A stretch of 64,000 nt of DNA from Rhodamnia argentea (taxonomy: Eukaryota; Streptophyta; Magnoliopsida; Myrtales; Myrtaceae). Below, in pieces: positions 34,943 through 46,948 of the stretch (positions within the stretch are counted from its first letter, which is position 1; the number at the start of each line of letters is the position of its first letter). The translations under genes were made by a program, and so were the position numbers. The stretch spans positions 62,001 to 126,000 of the forward strand of contig NW_025955866.1 in NCBI RefSeq assembly GCF_020921035.1, written 5' to 3'. The notes beneath the pieces are model-generated. The model did no database searches. It saw only the letters and a program-made list of their open reading frames with translations, and was not told the DNA's origin.

Positions 34943-35256
34943 GTTATGTTATGCATTGCAAATATATTTGTAACAAATGCCCTTCCCCTTCTTGCAAAAT
35001 GTTCGAACTTTCTTTTTTCTGGTTTTCGTGCCTGTCGCGTGATCGGTTAACGGGATATTCCTTGGAAGCGACAAACTAAGAAAAAAAATCCCCATGAATC
35101 GAAATTCGCACGTAACTTTTGATCCGGAAGGACTCACGGGGCCCGTAAGTACTTTTCGGAAAGCTCGTTCGAGCCGGTCCGCGATGGGCCCCGTTATGCC
35201 TTCCGAGTGCATTTCTTGAGTCGCAAAAAAAAATTAAAAAGTAAAAAACGAAAATG

Positions 35257-35376
35257 AGGGGTGCAACACGAGGACTTCCCGGGAGGTCACCCATCCTAGT
35301 ACTACTCTCGCCCAAGCACGCTTAACCCGGAGTTACGATGGGATCCGGTGCATTAGTCTTTGGTATGATCGCACCC
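35257..35376 (-). rRNA. 5S rRNA: 5S rRNA copy 82, variant
   Basis: A GTCTTTGG, B TTACGAT, C ACCCGG; 120 nt. Confidence 0.89.
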
Positions 35377-35692
35377 GTTATGTTATGCATTGCAAATATA
35401 TTTGTAACAAATGCCCTTCCCCTTCTTGCAAAATGTTCGAACTTTCTTTTTTCCTGGTTTTCGTGCCTGTCGCGTGATCGGTTAGCGGGATATTCCTTGG
35501 AAACGACAAACTAAGAAAAAAAAATCCCCATGAATCGAAATTCGCACGTAACTTTTGATCCGGGAAGGACTCACGGGGCCCGTAAGTACTTTTCGGAAGC
35601 TCGTTCGAGCCGGTCACGATGGGCCCCGTTATGCCTTCCGAGTGCATTTCTTGAGTCGCTTAAAAAAAATTAAAAAGTAAAAAACGAAAATG

Positions 35693-35812
35693 AGGGGTGC
35701 AACACGAGGACTTCCCGGGAGGTCGCCCATCCTAGTACTACTCTCGCCCAAGCACGCTTAACCCGGAGTTCGATGGGATCCGGTGCATTAGTCTTTGGTA
35801 TGATCGCTACCC
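35693..35812 (-). rRNA. 5S rRNA: 5S rRNA copy 83, variant
   Basis: A GTCTTTGG, B TTCGAT, C ACCCGG, 5' end GCTACCC; T88C; 120 nt. Confidence 0.88.
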
Positions 35813-36125
35813 GTTATGTTATGCATTGCAAATATATTTGTAACAAATGCCCTTCCCCTTCTTGCAAAATGTTCGAACTTTCTTTTTTCCTGGTTTTCGT
35901 GCCCTGTCGCGTGATCGGTTAACGGGATATTCCTTGGAAACGACAAACTAAGAAAAAAAATCCCCATGAATCGAAATTCGCACGTAACTTTTGATCCGGA
36001 AGGACTCACGGGGCCCGTAAGTACTTTTCGGAAAGCTCGTTCGAGCCGGTCACGATGGGCCCGTTATGCCTTCCGAGTGCATTTCTTGAGTCGCAAAAAA
36101 AATTAAAAAGTAAAAAACGAAAATG

Positions 36126-36244
36126 AGGGGTGCAACACGAGGACTTCCCGGGAGGTCACCCATCCTAGTACTACTCTCGCCCAAGCACGCTTAACCCGGA
36201 GTTCGATGGGATCCGGTGCATTAGTCTTTGGTATGATCGCACCC
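36126..36244 (-). rRNA. 5S rRNA: 5S rRNA copy 84, variant
   Basis: A GTCTTTGG, B TTCGAT, C ACCCGG; 119 nt. Confidence 0.9.
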
Positions 36245-36556
36245 GTTATGTTATGCATTGCAAATATATTTGTAACAAATGCCCTTCCCCTTCTTGCAAA
36301 ATGTTCGAACTTTCTTTTTTCTGGTTTTCGTGCCCTGTCGCGTGATCGGTTAACGGGATATTCCTTGGAAGCGACAAACTAAGAAAAAAAATCCCCATGA
36401 ATCGAAATTCGCACGTAACTTTTGATCCGGGAAGGACTCACGGGGCCCGTAAGTACTTTTCGGAAGCTCGTTCGAGCCGGTCACGATGGGCCCGTTATGC
36501 CTTCCGAGTGCATTTCTTGAGTCGCAAAAAAAATTAAAAAGTAAAAAACGAAAATG

Positions 36557-36673
36557 AGGGGTGCAACACGAGGACTTCCCGGGAGGTCACCCATCCTAGT
36601 ACTACTCTCGCCCAAGCACGCTTAACCCGGGTTCGATGGGATCCGGTGCATTAGTCTTTGGTATGATCCGCCC
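36557..36673 (-). rRNA. 5S rRNA: 5S rRNA copy 85, altered 5' end
   Basis: A GTCTTTGG, B TTCGAT, C ACCCGGG with the following A lost. The 5' end reads ATCCGCCC instead of ATCGCACCC; 117 nt. The spacer upstream of this gene is the first to carry CA in place of CG (36776-36777). Confidence 0.86.
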
Positions 36674-36987
36674 GTTATGTTATGCATTGCAAATATATTT
36701 GTAACAAATGCCCTTCCCCTTCTTGCAAAATGTTCGAACTTTCTTTTTCCTGGTTTTCGTGCCCTGTCGCGTGATCAGTTAACGGGATATTCCTTGGAAA
36801 GCGACAAACTAAGAAAAAAAATCCCCGTGAATCGAAATTCGCACGTAACTTTTGATCCGGAAGGACTCACGGGGCCCGTAAGTACTTTTCGGAAAGCTCG
36901 TTCGAGCCGGTCACGATGGGCCCCGTTATGCCTTCCGAGTGCATTTCTTGAGTCGCAAAAAAAATTAAAAAGTAAAAAACGAAAATG

Positions 36988-37105
36988 AGGGGTGCGACAC
37001 GAGGACTTCCCGGGAGGTCACCCATCCTAGTACTACTCTCGCCCAAGCACGCTTAACCGGAGTTCGATGGGATCCGGTGCATTAGTCTTTGGTATGATCG
37101 CACCC
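36988..37105 (-). rRNA. 5S rRNA: 5S rRNA copy 86, variant
   Basis: A GTCTTTGG, B TTCGAT, C ACCGG; T112C; 118 nt. Confidence 0.89.
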
Positions 37106-37417
37106 GTTATGTTATGCATTGCAAATATATTTGTAACAAATGCCCTTCCCCTTCTTGCAAAATGTTCGAACTTTCTTTTTTCTGGTTTTCGTGCCTGTCG
37201 CGTGATCGGTTAACGGGATATTCCTTGGAAACGACAAACTAAGAAAAAAAATCCCCATGAATCGAAATTCGCACGTAACTTTTGATCCGGGAAGGACTCA
37301 CGGGGCCCGTAAGTACTTTTCGGAAGCTCGTTCGAACCGGTCACGATGGGCCCGTTATGCCTTCCCGAGTGCATTTCTTGAGTCGCAAAAAAAATTAAAA
37401 AGTAAAAAACGAAAATG

Positions 37418-37538
37418 AGGGGTGCAACACGAGGACTTCCCGGGGAGGTCACCCATCCTAGTACTACTCTCGCCCAAGCACGCTTAACCGGAGTTACGAT
37501 GGGATCCGGTGCATTAGTCTTTGGTATGATCGCTACCC
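37418..37538 (-). rRNA. 5S rRNA: 5S rRNA copy 87, variant
   Basis: A GTCTTTGG, B TTACGAT, C ACCGG, 5' end GCTACCC; extra base in the nt 94-99 run; 121 nt. Confidence 0.87.
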
Positions 37539-37851
37539 GTTATGTTATGCATTGCAAATATATTTGTAACAAATGCCCTTCCCCTTCTTGCAAAATGTTC
37601 GAACTTTCTTTTTCCTGGTTTTCGTGCCTGTCGCGTGATCAGTTAACGGGATATTCCTTGGAAAGCGACAAACTAAGAAAAAAAATCCCCATGAATCGAA
37701 ATTCGCACGTAACTTTTGATCCGGAAGGACTCACGGGGCCCGTAAGTACTTTTCGGAAAGCTCGTTCGAACCGGTCACGATGGGCCCGTTATGCCTTCCG
37801 AGTGCATTTCTTGAGTCGCAAAAAAAAATTAAAAAGTAAAAAACGAAAATG

Positions 37852-37972
37852 AGGGGTGCAACACGAGGACTTCCCGGAGGAGGTCGCCCATCCTAGTACT
37901 ACTCTCGCCCAAGCACGCTTAACCCGGAGTTCGATGGGATCCGGTGCATTAGTCTTTGGTATGATCGCACCC
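37852..37972 (-). rRNA. 5S rRNA: 5S rRNA copy 88, variant
   Basis: A GTCTTTGG, B TTCGAT, C ACCCGG; T88C. A two-base insertion makes CCCGGAGGAGG from CCCGGGAGG on the plus strand, at the Box C edge; 121 nt. Confidence 0.86.
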
Positions 37973-38284
37973 GTTATGTTATGCATTGCAAATATATTTG
38001 TAACAAATGCCCTTCCCCTTCTTGCAAAATGTTCGAACTTTCTTTTTCCTGGTTTTCGTGCCTGTCGCGTGATCAGTTAACGGGATATTCCTTGGAAGCG
38101 ACAAACTAAGAAAAAAAAATCCCCATGAATCGAAATTCGCACGTAACTTTTGATCCGGAAGGACTCACGGGGCCCGTAAGTACTTTTCGGAAGCTCGTTC
38201 GAGCCGGTCACGATGGGCCCCGTTATGCCTTCCGAGTGCATTTCTTGAGTCGCAAAAAAAATTAAAAAGTAAAAAACGAAAATG

Positions 38285-38404
38285 AGGGGTGCAACACGAG
38301 GACTTCCCGGGAGGTCACCCATCCTAGTACTACTCTCGCCCAAGCACGCTTAACCCGGAGTTCGATGGGATCCGGTGCATTAGTCTTTGGTATGATCGCT
38401 ACCC
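38285..38404 (-). rRNA. 5S rRNA: 5S rRNA copy 89, variant
   Basis: A GTCTTTGG, B TTCGAT, C ACCCGG, 5' end GCTACCC; 120 nt. The upstream flank has the first AAT form at -32. Confidence 0.88.
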
Positions 38405-38720
38405 GTTATGTTATGCATTGCAAATATATTTGTAATAAATGCCCTTCCCCTTCTTGCAAAATGTTCGAACTTTCTTTTTTCCTGGTTTTCGTGCCCTGTC
38501 GCGTGATCGGTTAACGGGATATTCCTTGGAAACGACAAACTAAGAAAAAAAATCCCCATGAATCGAAATTCGCACGTAACTTTTGATCCCGGAAGGACTC
38601 ACGGGGCCCGTAAGTACTTTTCGGAAAGCTCGTTCGAACCGGTCCACGATGGGCCCCGTTATGCCTTCCCAGTGCATTTCTTGAGTCGCAAAAAAAATTA
38701 AAAAGTAAAAAACGAAAATG

Positions 38721-38838
38721 AGGGGTGCAACACGAGGACTTCCCGGGAGGTCACCCATCCTAGTACTACTCTCGCCCAAGCACGCTTAACCGGAGTTCGA
38801 TGGGATCCGGTGCATTAGTCTTTGGTATGATCGCACCC
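38721..38838 (-). rRNA. 5S rRNA: 5S rRNA copy 90, variant
   Basis: A GTCTTTGG, B TTCGAT, C ACCGG; 118 nt. Confidence 0.9.
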
Positions 38839-39154
38839 GTTATGTTATGCATTGCAAATATATTTGTAATAAATGCCCTTCCCCTTCTTGCAAAATGTTC
38901 GAACTTTCTTTTTTCCTGGTTTTTCGTGCCCTGTCGCGTGATCGGTTAACGGGATATTCCTTGGAAACGACAAACTAAGAAAAAAAATCCCCATGAATCG
39001 AAATTCGCACGTAACTTTTGATCCGGAAGGACTCACGGGGCCCGTAAGTACTTTTCGGAAGCTCGTTCGAACCGGTCACGATGGGCCCCGTTATGCCTTC
39101 CCGAGTGCATTTCTTGAGTCGCAAAAAAAAATTAAAAAGTAAAAAACGAAAATG

Positions 39155-39275
39155 AGGGGGTGCAACACGAGGACTTCCCGGGAGGTCACCCATCCTAGTA
39201 CTACTCTCGCCCAAGCACGCTTAACTTCGGAGTTCTGATGGGATCCGGTGCATTAGTGCTGGTATGATCGCACCC
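39155..39275 (-). rRNA. 5S rRNA: 5S rRNA copy 91, near normal
   Basis: A, B and C normal; one extra base in the 3'-terminal C run; 121 nt. Confidence 0.96.
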
Positions 39276-39586
39276 GTTATGTTATGCATTGCAAATATAT
39301 TTGTAACAAATGCCCTTCCCCTTCTTGCAAAATGTTCGAACTTTCTTTTTCCTGGTTTTCGTGCCTGTCGCGTGATCGGTTAGCGGGATATTCCTTGGAA
39401 ACGACAAACTAAGAAAAAAAATCCCCATGAATCGAAATTCGCACGTAACTTTTGATCCGGAAGGACTCACGGGGCCCGTAAGTACTTTTCGGAAGCTCGT
39501 TCGAGCCGGTCACGATGGGCCCGTTATGCCTTCCCGAGTGCATTTCTTGAGTCGCAAAAAAAATTAAAAAGTAAAAAACGAAAATG

Positions 39587-39705
39587 AGGGGTGCAACACG
39601 AGGACTTCCCGGGAGGTCACCCATCCTAGTACTACTCTCGCCCAAGCACGCTTAACTCCGGAGTTCGATGGGATCCGGTGCATTAGTGCTGGTATGATCG
39701 CACCC
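39587..39705 (-). rRNA. 5S rRNA: 5S rRNA copy 92
   Basis: A normal, B TTCGAT, C ACTCCGG; 119 nt. Confidence 0.93.
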
Positions 39706-40018
39706 GTTATGTTATGCATTGCAAATATATTTGTAACAAATGCCCTTCCCCTTCTTGCAAAATGTTCGAACTTTCTTTTTTCCTGGTTTTCGTGCCCTGT
39801 CGCGTGATCAGTTAACGGGATATTCCTTGGAAACGACAAACTAAGAAAAAAAATCCCCATGAATCGAAATTCGCACGTAACTTTTGATCCAGAAGGACTC
39901 ACGGGGCCCGTAAGTACTTTTCGGAAGCTCGTTCGAACCGGTCGCGATGGGCCCCGTTATGCCTTCCGAGTGCATTTCTTGAGTCGCAAAAAAAATTAAA
40001 AAGTAAAAAACGAAAATG

Positions 40019-40138
40019 AGGGGTGCGACACGAGGACTTCCCGGGGAGGTCACCCATCCTAGTACTACTCTCGCCCAAGCACGCTTAACCCGGAGTTACG
40101 ATGGGATCCGGTGCATTAGTGCTGGTATGATCGCACCC
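40019..40138 (-). rRNA. 5S rRNA: 5S rRNA copy 93
   Basis: A normal, B TTACGAT, C ACCCGG; T112C and an extra base in the nt 94-99 run; 120 nt. Confidence 0.9.
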
Positions 40139-40453
40139 GTTATGTTATGCATTGCAAATATATTTGTAACAAATGCCCTTCCCCTTCTTGCAAAATGTTC
40201 GAACTTTCTTTTTCCTGGTTTTCGTGCCCTGTCGCGTGATTGGTTAACGGGATATTCCTTGGAAACGACAAACTAAGAAAAAAAATCCCCATGAATCGAA
40301 ATTCGCACGTAACTTTTGATCCGGGAAGGACTCACGGGGCCCGTAAGTACTTTTCGGAAAGCTCGTTCGAGCCGGTCACGATGGGCCCGTTATGCCTTCC
40401 GGAGTGCATTTCTTGAGTCGCAAAAAAAAATTAAAAAGTAAAAAACGAAAATG

Positions 40454-40572
40454 AGGGGTGCAACGCGAGGACTTCCCGGGAGGTCACCCATCCTAGTACT
40501 ACTCTCGCCCAAGCACGCTTAACCCGGAGTTCGATGGGATCCGGTGCATTAGTCTTTGGTATGATCGCACCC
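40454..40572 (-). rRNA. 5S rRNA: 5S rRNA copy 94, variant
   Basis: A GTCTTTGG, B TTCGAT, C ACCCGG; T109C; 119 nt. From here on every upstream flank carries AAT at -32. Confidence 0.89.
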
Positions 40573-40886
40573 GTTATGTTATGCATTGCAAATATATTTG
40601 TAATAAATGCCCTTCCCCTTCTTGCAAAATGTTCGAACTTTCTTTTTCCTGGTTTTCGTGCCCTGTCGCGTGATTAGTTAACGGGATATTCCTTGGAAAC
40701 GACAAACTAAGAAAAAAAATCCCCATGAATCGAAATTCGCACGTAACTTTTGATCCCGGAAGGACTCACGGGGCCCGTAAGTACTTTTCGGAAAGCTCGT
40801 TCGAGCCGGTCACGATGGGCCCCGTTATGCCTTCCGAGTGCATTTCTTGAGTCGCAAAAAAAATTAAAAAGTAAAAAACGAAAATG

Positions 40887-41004
40887 AGGGGTGCAACACG
40901 AGGACTTCCCGGGAGGTCACCCATCCTAGTACTACTCTCGCCCAAGCACGCTTAACCGGAGTTCGATGGGATCCGGTGCATTAGTCTTTGGTATGATCGC
41001 ACCC
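40887..41004 (-). rRNA. 5S rRNA: 5S rRNA copy 95, variant
   Basis: A GTCTTTGG, B TTCGAT, C ACCGG; 118 nt. Confidence 0.9.
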
Positions 41005-41315
41005 GTTATGTTATGCATTGCAAATATATTTGTAATAAATGCCCTTCCCCTTCTTGCAAAATGTTCGAACTTTCTTTTTCCTGGTTTTCGTGCCCGTCGC
41101 GTGATTAGTTAACGGGATATTCCTTGGAAGCGACAAACTAAGAAAAAAAATCCCCATGAATCGAAATTCGCACGTAACTTTTGATCCGGGAAGGACTCAC
41201 GGGGCCCGTAAGTACTTTTCGGAAGCTCGTTCGAGCCGGTCACGATGGGCCCGTTATGCCTTCCGAGTGCATTTCTTGAGTCGCAAAAAAAATTAAAAAG
41301 TAAAAAACGAAAATG

Positions 41316-41434
41316 AGGGGTGCAACACGAGGACTTCCCGGGAGGTCGCCCATCCTAGTACTACTCTCGCCCAAGCACGCTTAACCCGGAGTTCGATGGG
41401 ATCCGGTGCATTAGTCTTTGGTATGATCGCACCC
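41316..41434 (-). rRNA. 5S rRNA: 5S rRNA copy 96, variant
   Basis: A GTCTTTGG, B TTCGAT, C ACCCGG; T88C; 119 nt. Confidence 0.89.
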
Positions 41435-41748
41435 GTTATGTTATGCATTGCAAATATATTTGTAATAAATGCCCTTCCCCTTCTTGCAAAATGTTCGAAC
41501 TTTCTTTTTTCCTGGTTTTCGTGCCCTGTCGCGTGATTAGTTAACGGGATATTCCTTGGAAACGACAAACTAAGAAAAAAAATCCCCATGAATCGAAATT
41601 CGCACGTAACTTTTGATCCGGGAAGGACTCACGGGGCCCGTAAGTACTTTTCGGAAGCTCGTTCGAGCCGGTCACGATGGGCCCGTTATGCCTTCCGAGT
41701 GCATTTCTTGAGTCGCAAAAAAAAATTAAAAAGTAAAAAACGAAAATG

Positions 41749-41868
41749 AGGGGTGCAACACGAGGACTTCCCGGGAGGTCACCCATCCTAGTACTACTCT
41801 CGCCCAAGCACGCTTAACCCGGAGTTACGATGGGATCCGGTGCATTAGTCTTTGGTATGATCGCACCC
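41749..41868 (-). rRNA. 5S rRNA: 5S rRNA copy 97, variant
   Basis: A GTCTTTGG, B TTACGAT, C ACCCGG; 120 nt. Confidence 0.89.
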
Positions 41869-42178
41869 GTTATGTTATGCATTGCAAATATATTTGTAAT
41901 AAATGCCCTTCCCCTTCTTGCAAAATGTTCGAACTTTCTTTTTCCTGGTTTTCGTGCCTGTCGCGTGATCAGTTAACGGGATATTCCTTGGAAACGACAA
42001 ACTAAGAAAAAAAATCCCCATGAATCGAAATTCGCACGTAACTTTTGATCCGGAAGGACTCACGGGGCCCGTAAGTACTTTTCGGAGCTCGTTCGAGCCG
42101 GTCACGATGGGCCCGTTATGCCTTCCGAGTGCATTTCTTGAGTCGTAAAAAAAAATTAAAAAGTAAAAAACGAAAATG

Positions 42179-42296
42179 AGGGGTGCAACACGAGGACTTC
42201 CCGGGAGGTCGCCCATCCTAGTACTACTCTCGCCCAAGCACGCTTAACCCGGAGTTCGATGGGATCCGGTGCATTAGTGCTGGTATGATCGCACCC
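42179..42296 (-). rRNA. 5S rRNA: 5S rRNA copy 98
   Basis: A normal, B TTCGAT, C ACCCGG; T88C; 118 nt. Confidence 0.91.
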
Positions 42297-42612
42297 GTTA
42301 TGTTATGCATTGCAAATATATTTGTAATAAATGCCCTTCCCCTTCTTGCAAAATGTTCGAACTTTCTTTTTTCTGGTTTTCGTGCCTTTTGTCGCGTGAT
42401 TAGTTAACGGGATATTCCTTGGAAACGACAAACTAAGAAAAAAAATCCCCATGAATCGAAATTCGCACGTAACTTTTGATCCGGAAGGACTCACGGGGCC
42501 CGTAAGTACTTTTCGGAAAGCTCGTTCCGAGCCGGTCACGATGGGCCCCGTTATGCCTTCCCGAGTGCATTTCTTGAGTCGCAAAAAAATTAAAAAGTAA
42601 AAAACGAAAATG

Positions 42613-42731
42613 AGGGGTGCAACACGAGGACTTCCCGGGGAGGTCACCCATCCTAGTACTACTCTCGCCCAAGCACGCTTAACCCGGAGTTCGATGGGAT
42701 CCGGTGCATTAGTGCTGGTATGATCGCACCC
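42613..42731 (-). rRNA. 5S rRNA: 5S rRNA copy 99
   Basis: A normal, B TTCGAT, C ACCCGG; extra base in the nt 94-99 run; 119 nt. Confidence 0.91.
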
Positions 42732-43043
42732 GTTATGTTATGCATTGCAAATATATTTGTAATAAATGCCCTTCCCCTTCTTGCAAAATGTTCGAACTTT
42801 CTTTTTCCTGGTTTTCGTGCCCTGTCGCGTGATTAGTTAACGGGATATTCCTTGGAAACGACAAACTAAGAAAAAAAATCCCCATGAATCGAAATTCGCA
42901 CGTAACTTTTGATCCGGAAGGACTCACGGGGCCCGTAAGTACTTTTCGGAAGCTCGTTCGAGCCGGTCACGATGGGCCCCGTTATGCCTTCCGAGTGCAT
43001 TTCTTGAGTCGCAAAAAAAATTAAAAAGTAAAAAACGAAAATG

Positions 43044-43161
43044 AGGGGTGCGACACGAGGACTTCCCGGGAGGTCGCCCATCCTAGTACTACTCTCGCCC
43101 AAGCACGCTTAACCGGAGTTCGATGGGATCCGGTGCATTAGTCTTTGGTATGATCGCACCC
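43044..43161 (-). rRNA. 5S rRNA: 5S rRNA copy 100, variant
   Basis: A GTCTTTGG, B TTCGAT, C ACCGG; T88C and T112C; 118 nt. Confidence 0.88.
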
Positions 43162-43476
43162 GTTATGTTATGCATTGCAAATATATTTGTAATAAATGCC
43201 CTTCCCCTTCTTGCAAAATGTTCGAACTTTCTTTTTCCTGGTTTTCGTGCCCTGTCGCGTGATTAGTTAGCGGGATATTCCTTGGAAACGACAAACTAAG
43301 AAAAAAAATCCCCATGAATCGAAATTCGCACGTAACTTTTGATCCGGAAGGACTCACGGGGCCCGTAAGTACTTTTCGGAAAGCTCGTTCCGAACCGGTC
43401 ACGATGGGCCCCGTTATGCCTTCCCGAGTGCATTTCTTGAGTCGCAAAAAAAATTAAAAAGTAAAAAACGAAAATG

Positions 43477-43595
43477 AGGGGTGCAACACGAGGACTTCCC
43501 GGGAGGTCACCCATCCTAGTACTACTCTCGCCCAAGCACGCTTAACTCCGGAGTTCGATGGGATCCGGTGCATTAGTGCTGGTATGATCGCACCC
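43477..43595 (-). rRNA. 5S rRNA: 5S rRNA copy 101
   Basis: A normal, B TTCGAT, C ACTCCGG; 119 nt. Confidence 0.93.
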
Positions 43596-43909
43596 GTTAT
43601 GTTATGCATTGCAAATATATTTGTAATAAATGCCCTTCCCCTTCTTGCAAAATGTTCGAACTTTCTTTTTTCCTGGTTTTCGTGCCCTGTCGCGTGATTA
43701 GTTAACGGGATATTCCTTGGAAACGACAAACTAAGAAAAAAAATCCCCATGAATCGAAATTCGCACGTAACTTTTGATCCGGAAGGACTCACGGGGCCCG
43801 TAAGTACTTTTCGGAAGCTCGTTCGAGCCGGTCACGATGGGCCCCGTTATGCCTTTCCGAGTGCATTTCTTGAGTCGCAAAAAAAATTAAAAAGTAAAAA
43901 ACGAAAATG

Positions 43910-44030
43910 AGGGGTGCAACACGAGGACTTCCCGGGAGGTCACCCATCCCTAGTACTACTCTCGCCCAAGCACGCTTAACCGGAGTTCTGATGGGATCCG
44001 GTGCATTAGTGCTTTGGTATGATCGCACCC
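43910..44030 (-). rRNA. 5S rRNA: 5S rRNA copy 102, hybrid at site A
   Basis: Site A reads GTGCTTTGG, a merge of the normal and variant words. B normal, C ACCGG, and one extra base next to nt 81-82; 121 nt. Confidence 0.89.
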
Positions 44031-44344
44031 GTTATGTTATGCATTGCAAATATATTTGTAATAAATGCCCTTCCCCTTCTTGCAAAATGTTCGAACTTTC
44101 TTTTTTCCTGGTTTTCGTGCCCTGTCGCGTGATTAGTTAACGGGATATTCCTTGGAAACGACAAACTAAGAAAAAAAATCCCCATGAATCGAAATTCGCA
44201 CGTAACTTTTGATCCGGAAGGACTCACGGGGCCCGTAAGTACTTTTCGGAAGCTCGTTCGAGCCGGTCCACGATGGGCCCCGTTATGCCTTCCGAGTGCA
44301 TTTCTTGAGTCGCAAAAAAAATTAAAAAGTAAAAAACGAAAATG

Positions 44345-44463
44345 AGGGGTGCAACACGAGGACTTCCCGGGAGGTCGCCCATCCTAGTACTACTCTCGCC
44401 CAAGCACGCTTAACCCGGAGTTCGATGGGATCCGGTGCATTAGTCTTTGGTATGATCGCACCC
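44345..44463 (-). rRNA. 5S rRNA: 5S rRNA copy 103, variant
   Basis: A GTCTTTGG, B TTCGAT, C ACCCGG; T88C; 119 nt. Confidence 0.89.
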
Positions 44464-44777
44464 GTTATGTTATGCATTGCAAATATATTTGTAATAAATG
44501 CCCTTCCCCTTCTTGCAAAATGTTCGAACTTTCTTTTTCCTGGTTTTCGTGCCCTGTCGCGTGATTAGTTAACGGGATATTCCTTGGAAGCGACAAACTA
44601 AGAAAAAAAATCCCCATGAATCGAAATTCGCACGTAACTTTTGATCCGGAAGGACTCACGGGGCCCGTAAGTACTTTTCGGAAGCTCGTTCGAGCCGGTC
44701 ACGATGGGCCCCGTTATGCCTTCCCGAGTGCATTTCTTGAGTCGCAAAAAAAAATTAAAAAGTAAAAAACGAAAATG

Positions 44778-44896
44778 AGGGGTGCAACACGAGGACTTCC
44801 CGGGAGGTCACCCATCCTAGTACTACTCTCGCCCAAGCACGCTTAACCCGGAGTTCGATGGGATCCGGTGCATTAGTCTTTGGTATGATCGCACCC
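44778..44896 (-). rRNA. 5S rRNA: 5S rRNA copy 104, variant
   Basis: A GTCTTTGG, B TTCGAT, C ACCCGG; 119 nt. Confidence 0.9.
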
Positions 44897-45213
44897 GTTA
44901 TGTTATGCATTGCAAATATATTTGTAATAAATGCCCTTCCCCTTCTTGCAAAATGTTCGAACTTTCTTTTTCCTGGTTTTCGTGCCCTGTCGCGTGATTA
45001 GTTAACGGGATATTCCTTGGAAAGCGACAAACTAAGAAAAAAAATCCCCATGAATCGAAATTCGCACGTAACTTTTGATCCGAAGAAGGACTCACGGGGC
45101 CCGTAAGTACTTTTCGGAAAGCTCGTTCGAGCCGGTCACGATGGGCCCCGTTATGCCTTTCCGAGTGCATTTCTTGAGTCGCAAAAAAAATTAAAAAGTA
45201 AAAAACGAAAATG

Positions 45214-45333
45214 AGGGGTGCAACACGGGGACTTCCCGGGAGGTCACCCATCCTAGTACTACTCTCGCCCAAGCACGCTTAACCCGGAGTTCGATGGGAT
45301 CCGGTGCATTAGTCTTTGGTATGATCGCTACCC
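45214..45333 (-). rRNA. 5S rRNA: 5S rRNA copy 105, variant
   Basis: A GTCTTTGG, B TTCGAT, C ACCCGG, 5' end GCTACCC; T106C (plus strand ACACGGGG); 120 nt. Confidence 0.88.
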
Positions 45334-45646
45334 GTTATGTTATGCATTGCAAATATATTTGTAATAAATGCCCTTCCCCTTCTTGCAAAATGTTCGAACT
45401 TTCTTTTTTCTGGTTTTCGTGCCTGTCGCGTGATTAGTTAACGGGATATTCCTTGGAAACGACAAACTAAGAAAAAAAAATCCCCATGAATCGAAATTCG
45501 CACGTAACTTTTGATCCGGAAGGACTCACGGGGCCCGTAAGTACTTTTCGGAAAGCTCGTTCGAGCCGGTCACGATGGGCCCCGTTATGCCTTCCGAGTG
45601 CATTTCTTGAGTCGCAAAAAAAATTAAAAAGTAAAAAACGAAAATG

Positions 45647-45764
45647 AGGGGTGCAACACGAGGACTTCCCGGGAGGTCGCCCATCCTAGTACTACTCTCG
45701 CCCAAGCACGCTTAGCCGGAGTTCGATGGGATCCGGTGCATTAGTCTTTGGTATGATCGCACCC
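45647..45764 (-). rRNA. 5S rRNA: 5S rRNA copy 106, Box A substitution
   Basis: A GTCTTTGG, B TTCGAT, C with CTTAGCCGG, so the Box A core GTTAAGC becomes GCTAAGC; T88C; 118 nt. Confidence 0.87.
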
Positions 45765-46076
45765 GTTATGTTATGCATTGCAAATATATTTGTAATAAAT
45801 GCCCTTCCCCTTCTTGCAAAATGTTCGAACTTTCTTTCTTCCTGGTTTTCGTGCCCTGTCGCGTGATTAGTTAGCGGGATATTCCTTGGAAACGACAAAC
45901 TAAGAAAAAAAATCCCCATGAATCGAAATTCGCACGTAACTTTTGATCCGGAAGGACTCACGGGGCCCGTAAGTACTTTTCGGAAAGCTCGTTCGAGCCG
46001 GTCACGATGGGCCCGTTATGCCTTCCGAGTGCATTTCTTGAGTCGCAAAAAAATTAAAAAGTAAAAAACGAAAATG

Positions 46077-46197
46077 AGGGGTGCAACACGAGGACTTCCC
46101 GGGAGGTCACCCATCCTAGTACTACTCTCGCCCAAGCACGCTTAACTTCGGAGTTCTGATGGGATCCGGTGCATTAGTCTTTGGTATGATCGCACCC
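46077..46197 (-). rRNA. 5S rRNA: 5S rRNA copy 107
   Basis: A GTCTTTGG, B and C normal; 121 nt. Confidence 0.92.
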
Positions 46198-46514
46198 GTT
46201 ATGTTATGCATTGCAAATATATTTGTAATAAATGCCCTTCCCCTTCTTGCAAAATGTTCGAACTTTCTTTTTTCCTGGTTTTCGTGCCCTGTCGCGTGAT
46301 TAGTTAACGGGATATTCCTTGGAAACGACAAACTAAGAAAAAAAATCCCCATGAATCGAAATTCGCACGTAACTTTTGATCCGGGAAGGACTCACGGGGC
46401 CCGTAAGTACTTTTCGGAAGCTCGTTCCGAACCGGTCACGATGGGCCCCGTTATGCCTTCCCGAGTGCATTTCTTGAGTCGCAAAAAAAAATTAAAAAGT
46501 AAAAAACGAAAATG

Positions 46515-46634
46515 AGGGGTGCAACACGAGGACTTCCCGGGGAGGTCGCCCATCCTAGTACTACTCTCGCCCAAGCACGCTTAACCCGGAGTTCGATGGG
46601 ATCCGGTGCATTAGTCTTTGGTATGATCGCACCC
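46515..46634 (-). rRNA. 5S rRNA: 5S rRNA copy 108, variant
   Basis: A GTCTTTGG, B TTCGAT, C ACCCGG; T88C; extra base in the nt 94-99 run; 120 nt. Confidence 0.88.
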
Positions 46635-46948
46635 GTTATGTTATGCATTGCAAATATATTTGTAATAAATGCCCTTCCCCTTCTTGCAAAATGTTCGAAC
46701 TTTCTTTTTCCTGGTTTTCGTGCCCTGTCGCGTGATTAGTTAACGGGATATTCCTTGGAAACGACAAACTAAGAAAAAAAATCCCCATGAATCGAAATTC
46801 GCACGTAACTTTTGATCCGGAAGGACTCACGGGGCCCGTAAGTACTTTTCGGAAAGCTCGTTCGAGCCGGTCCACGATGGGCCCCGTTATGCCTTCCGAG
46901 TGCATTTCTTGAGTCGCAAAAAAAATTAAAAAGTAAAAAACGAAAATG

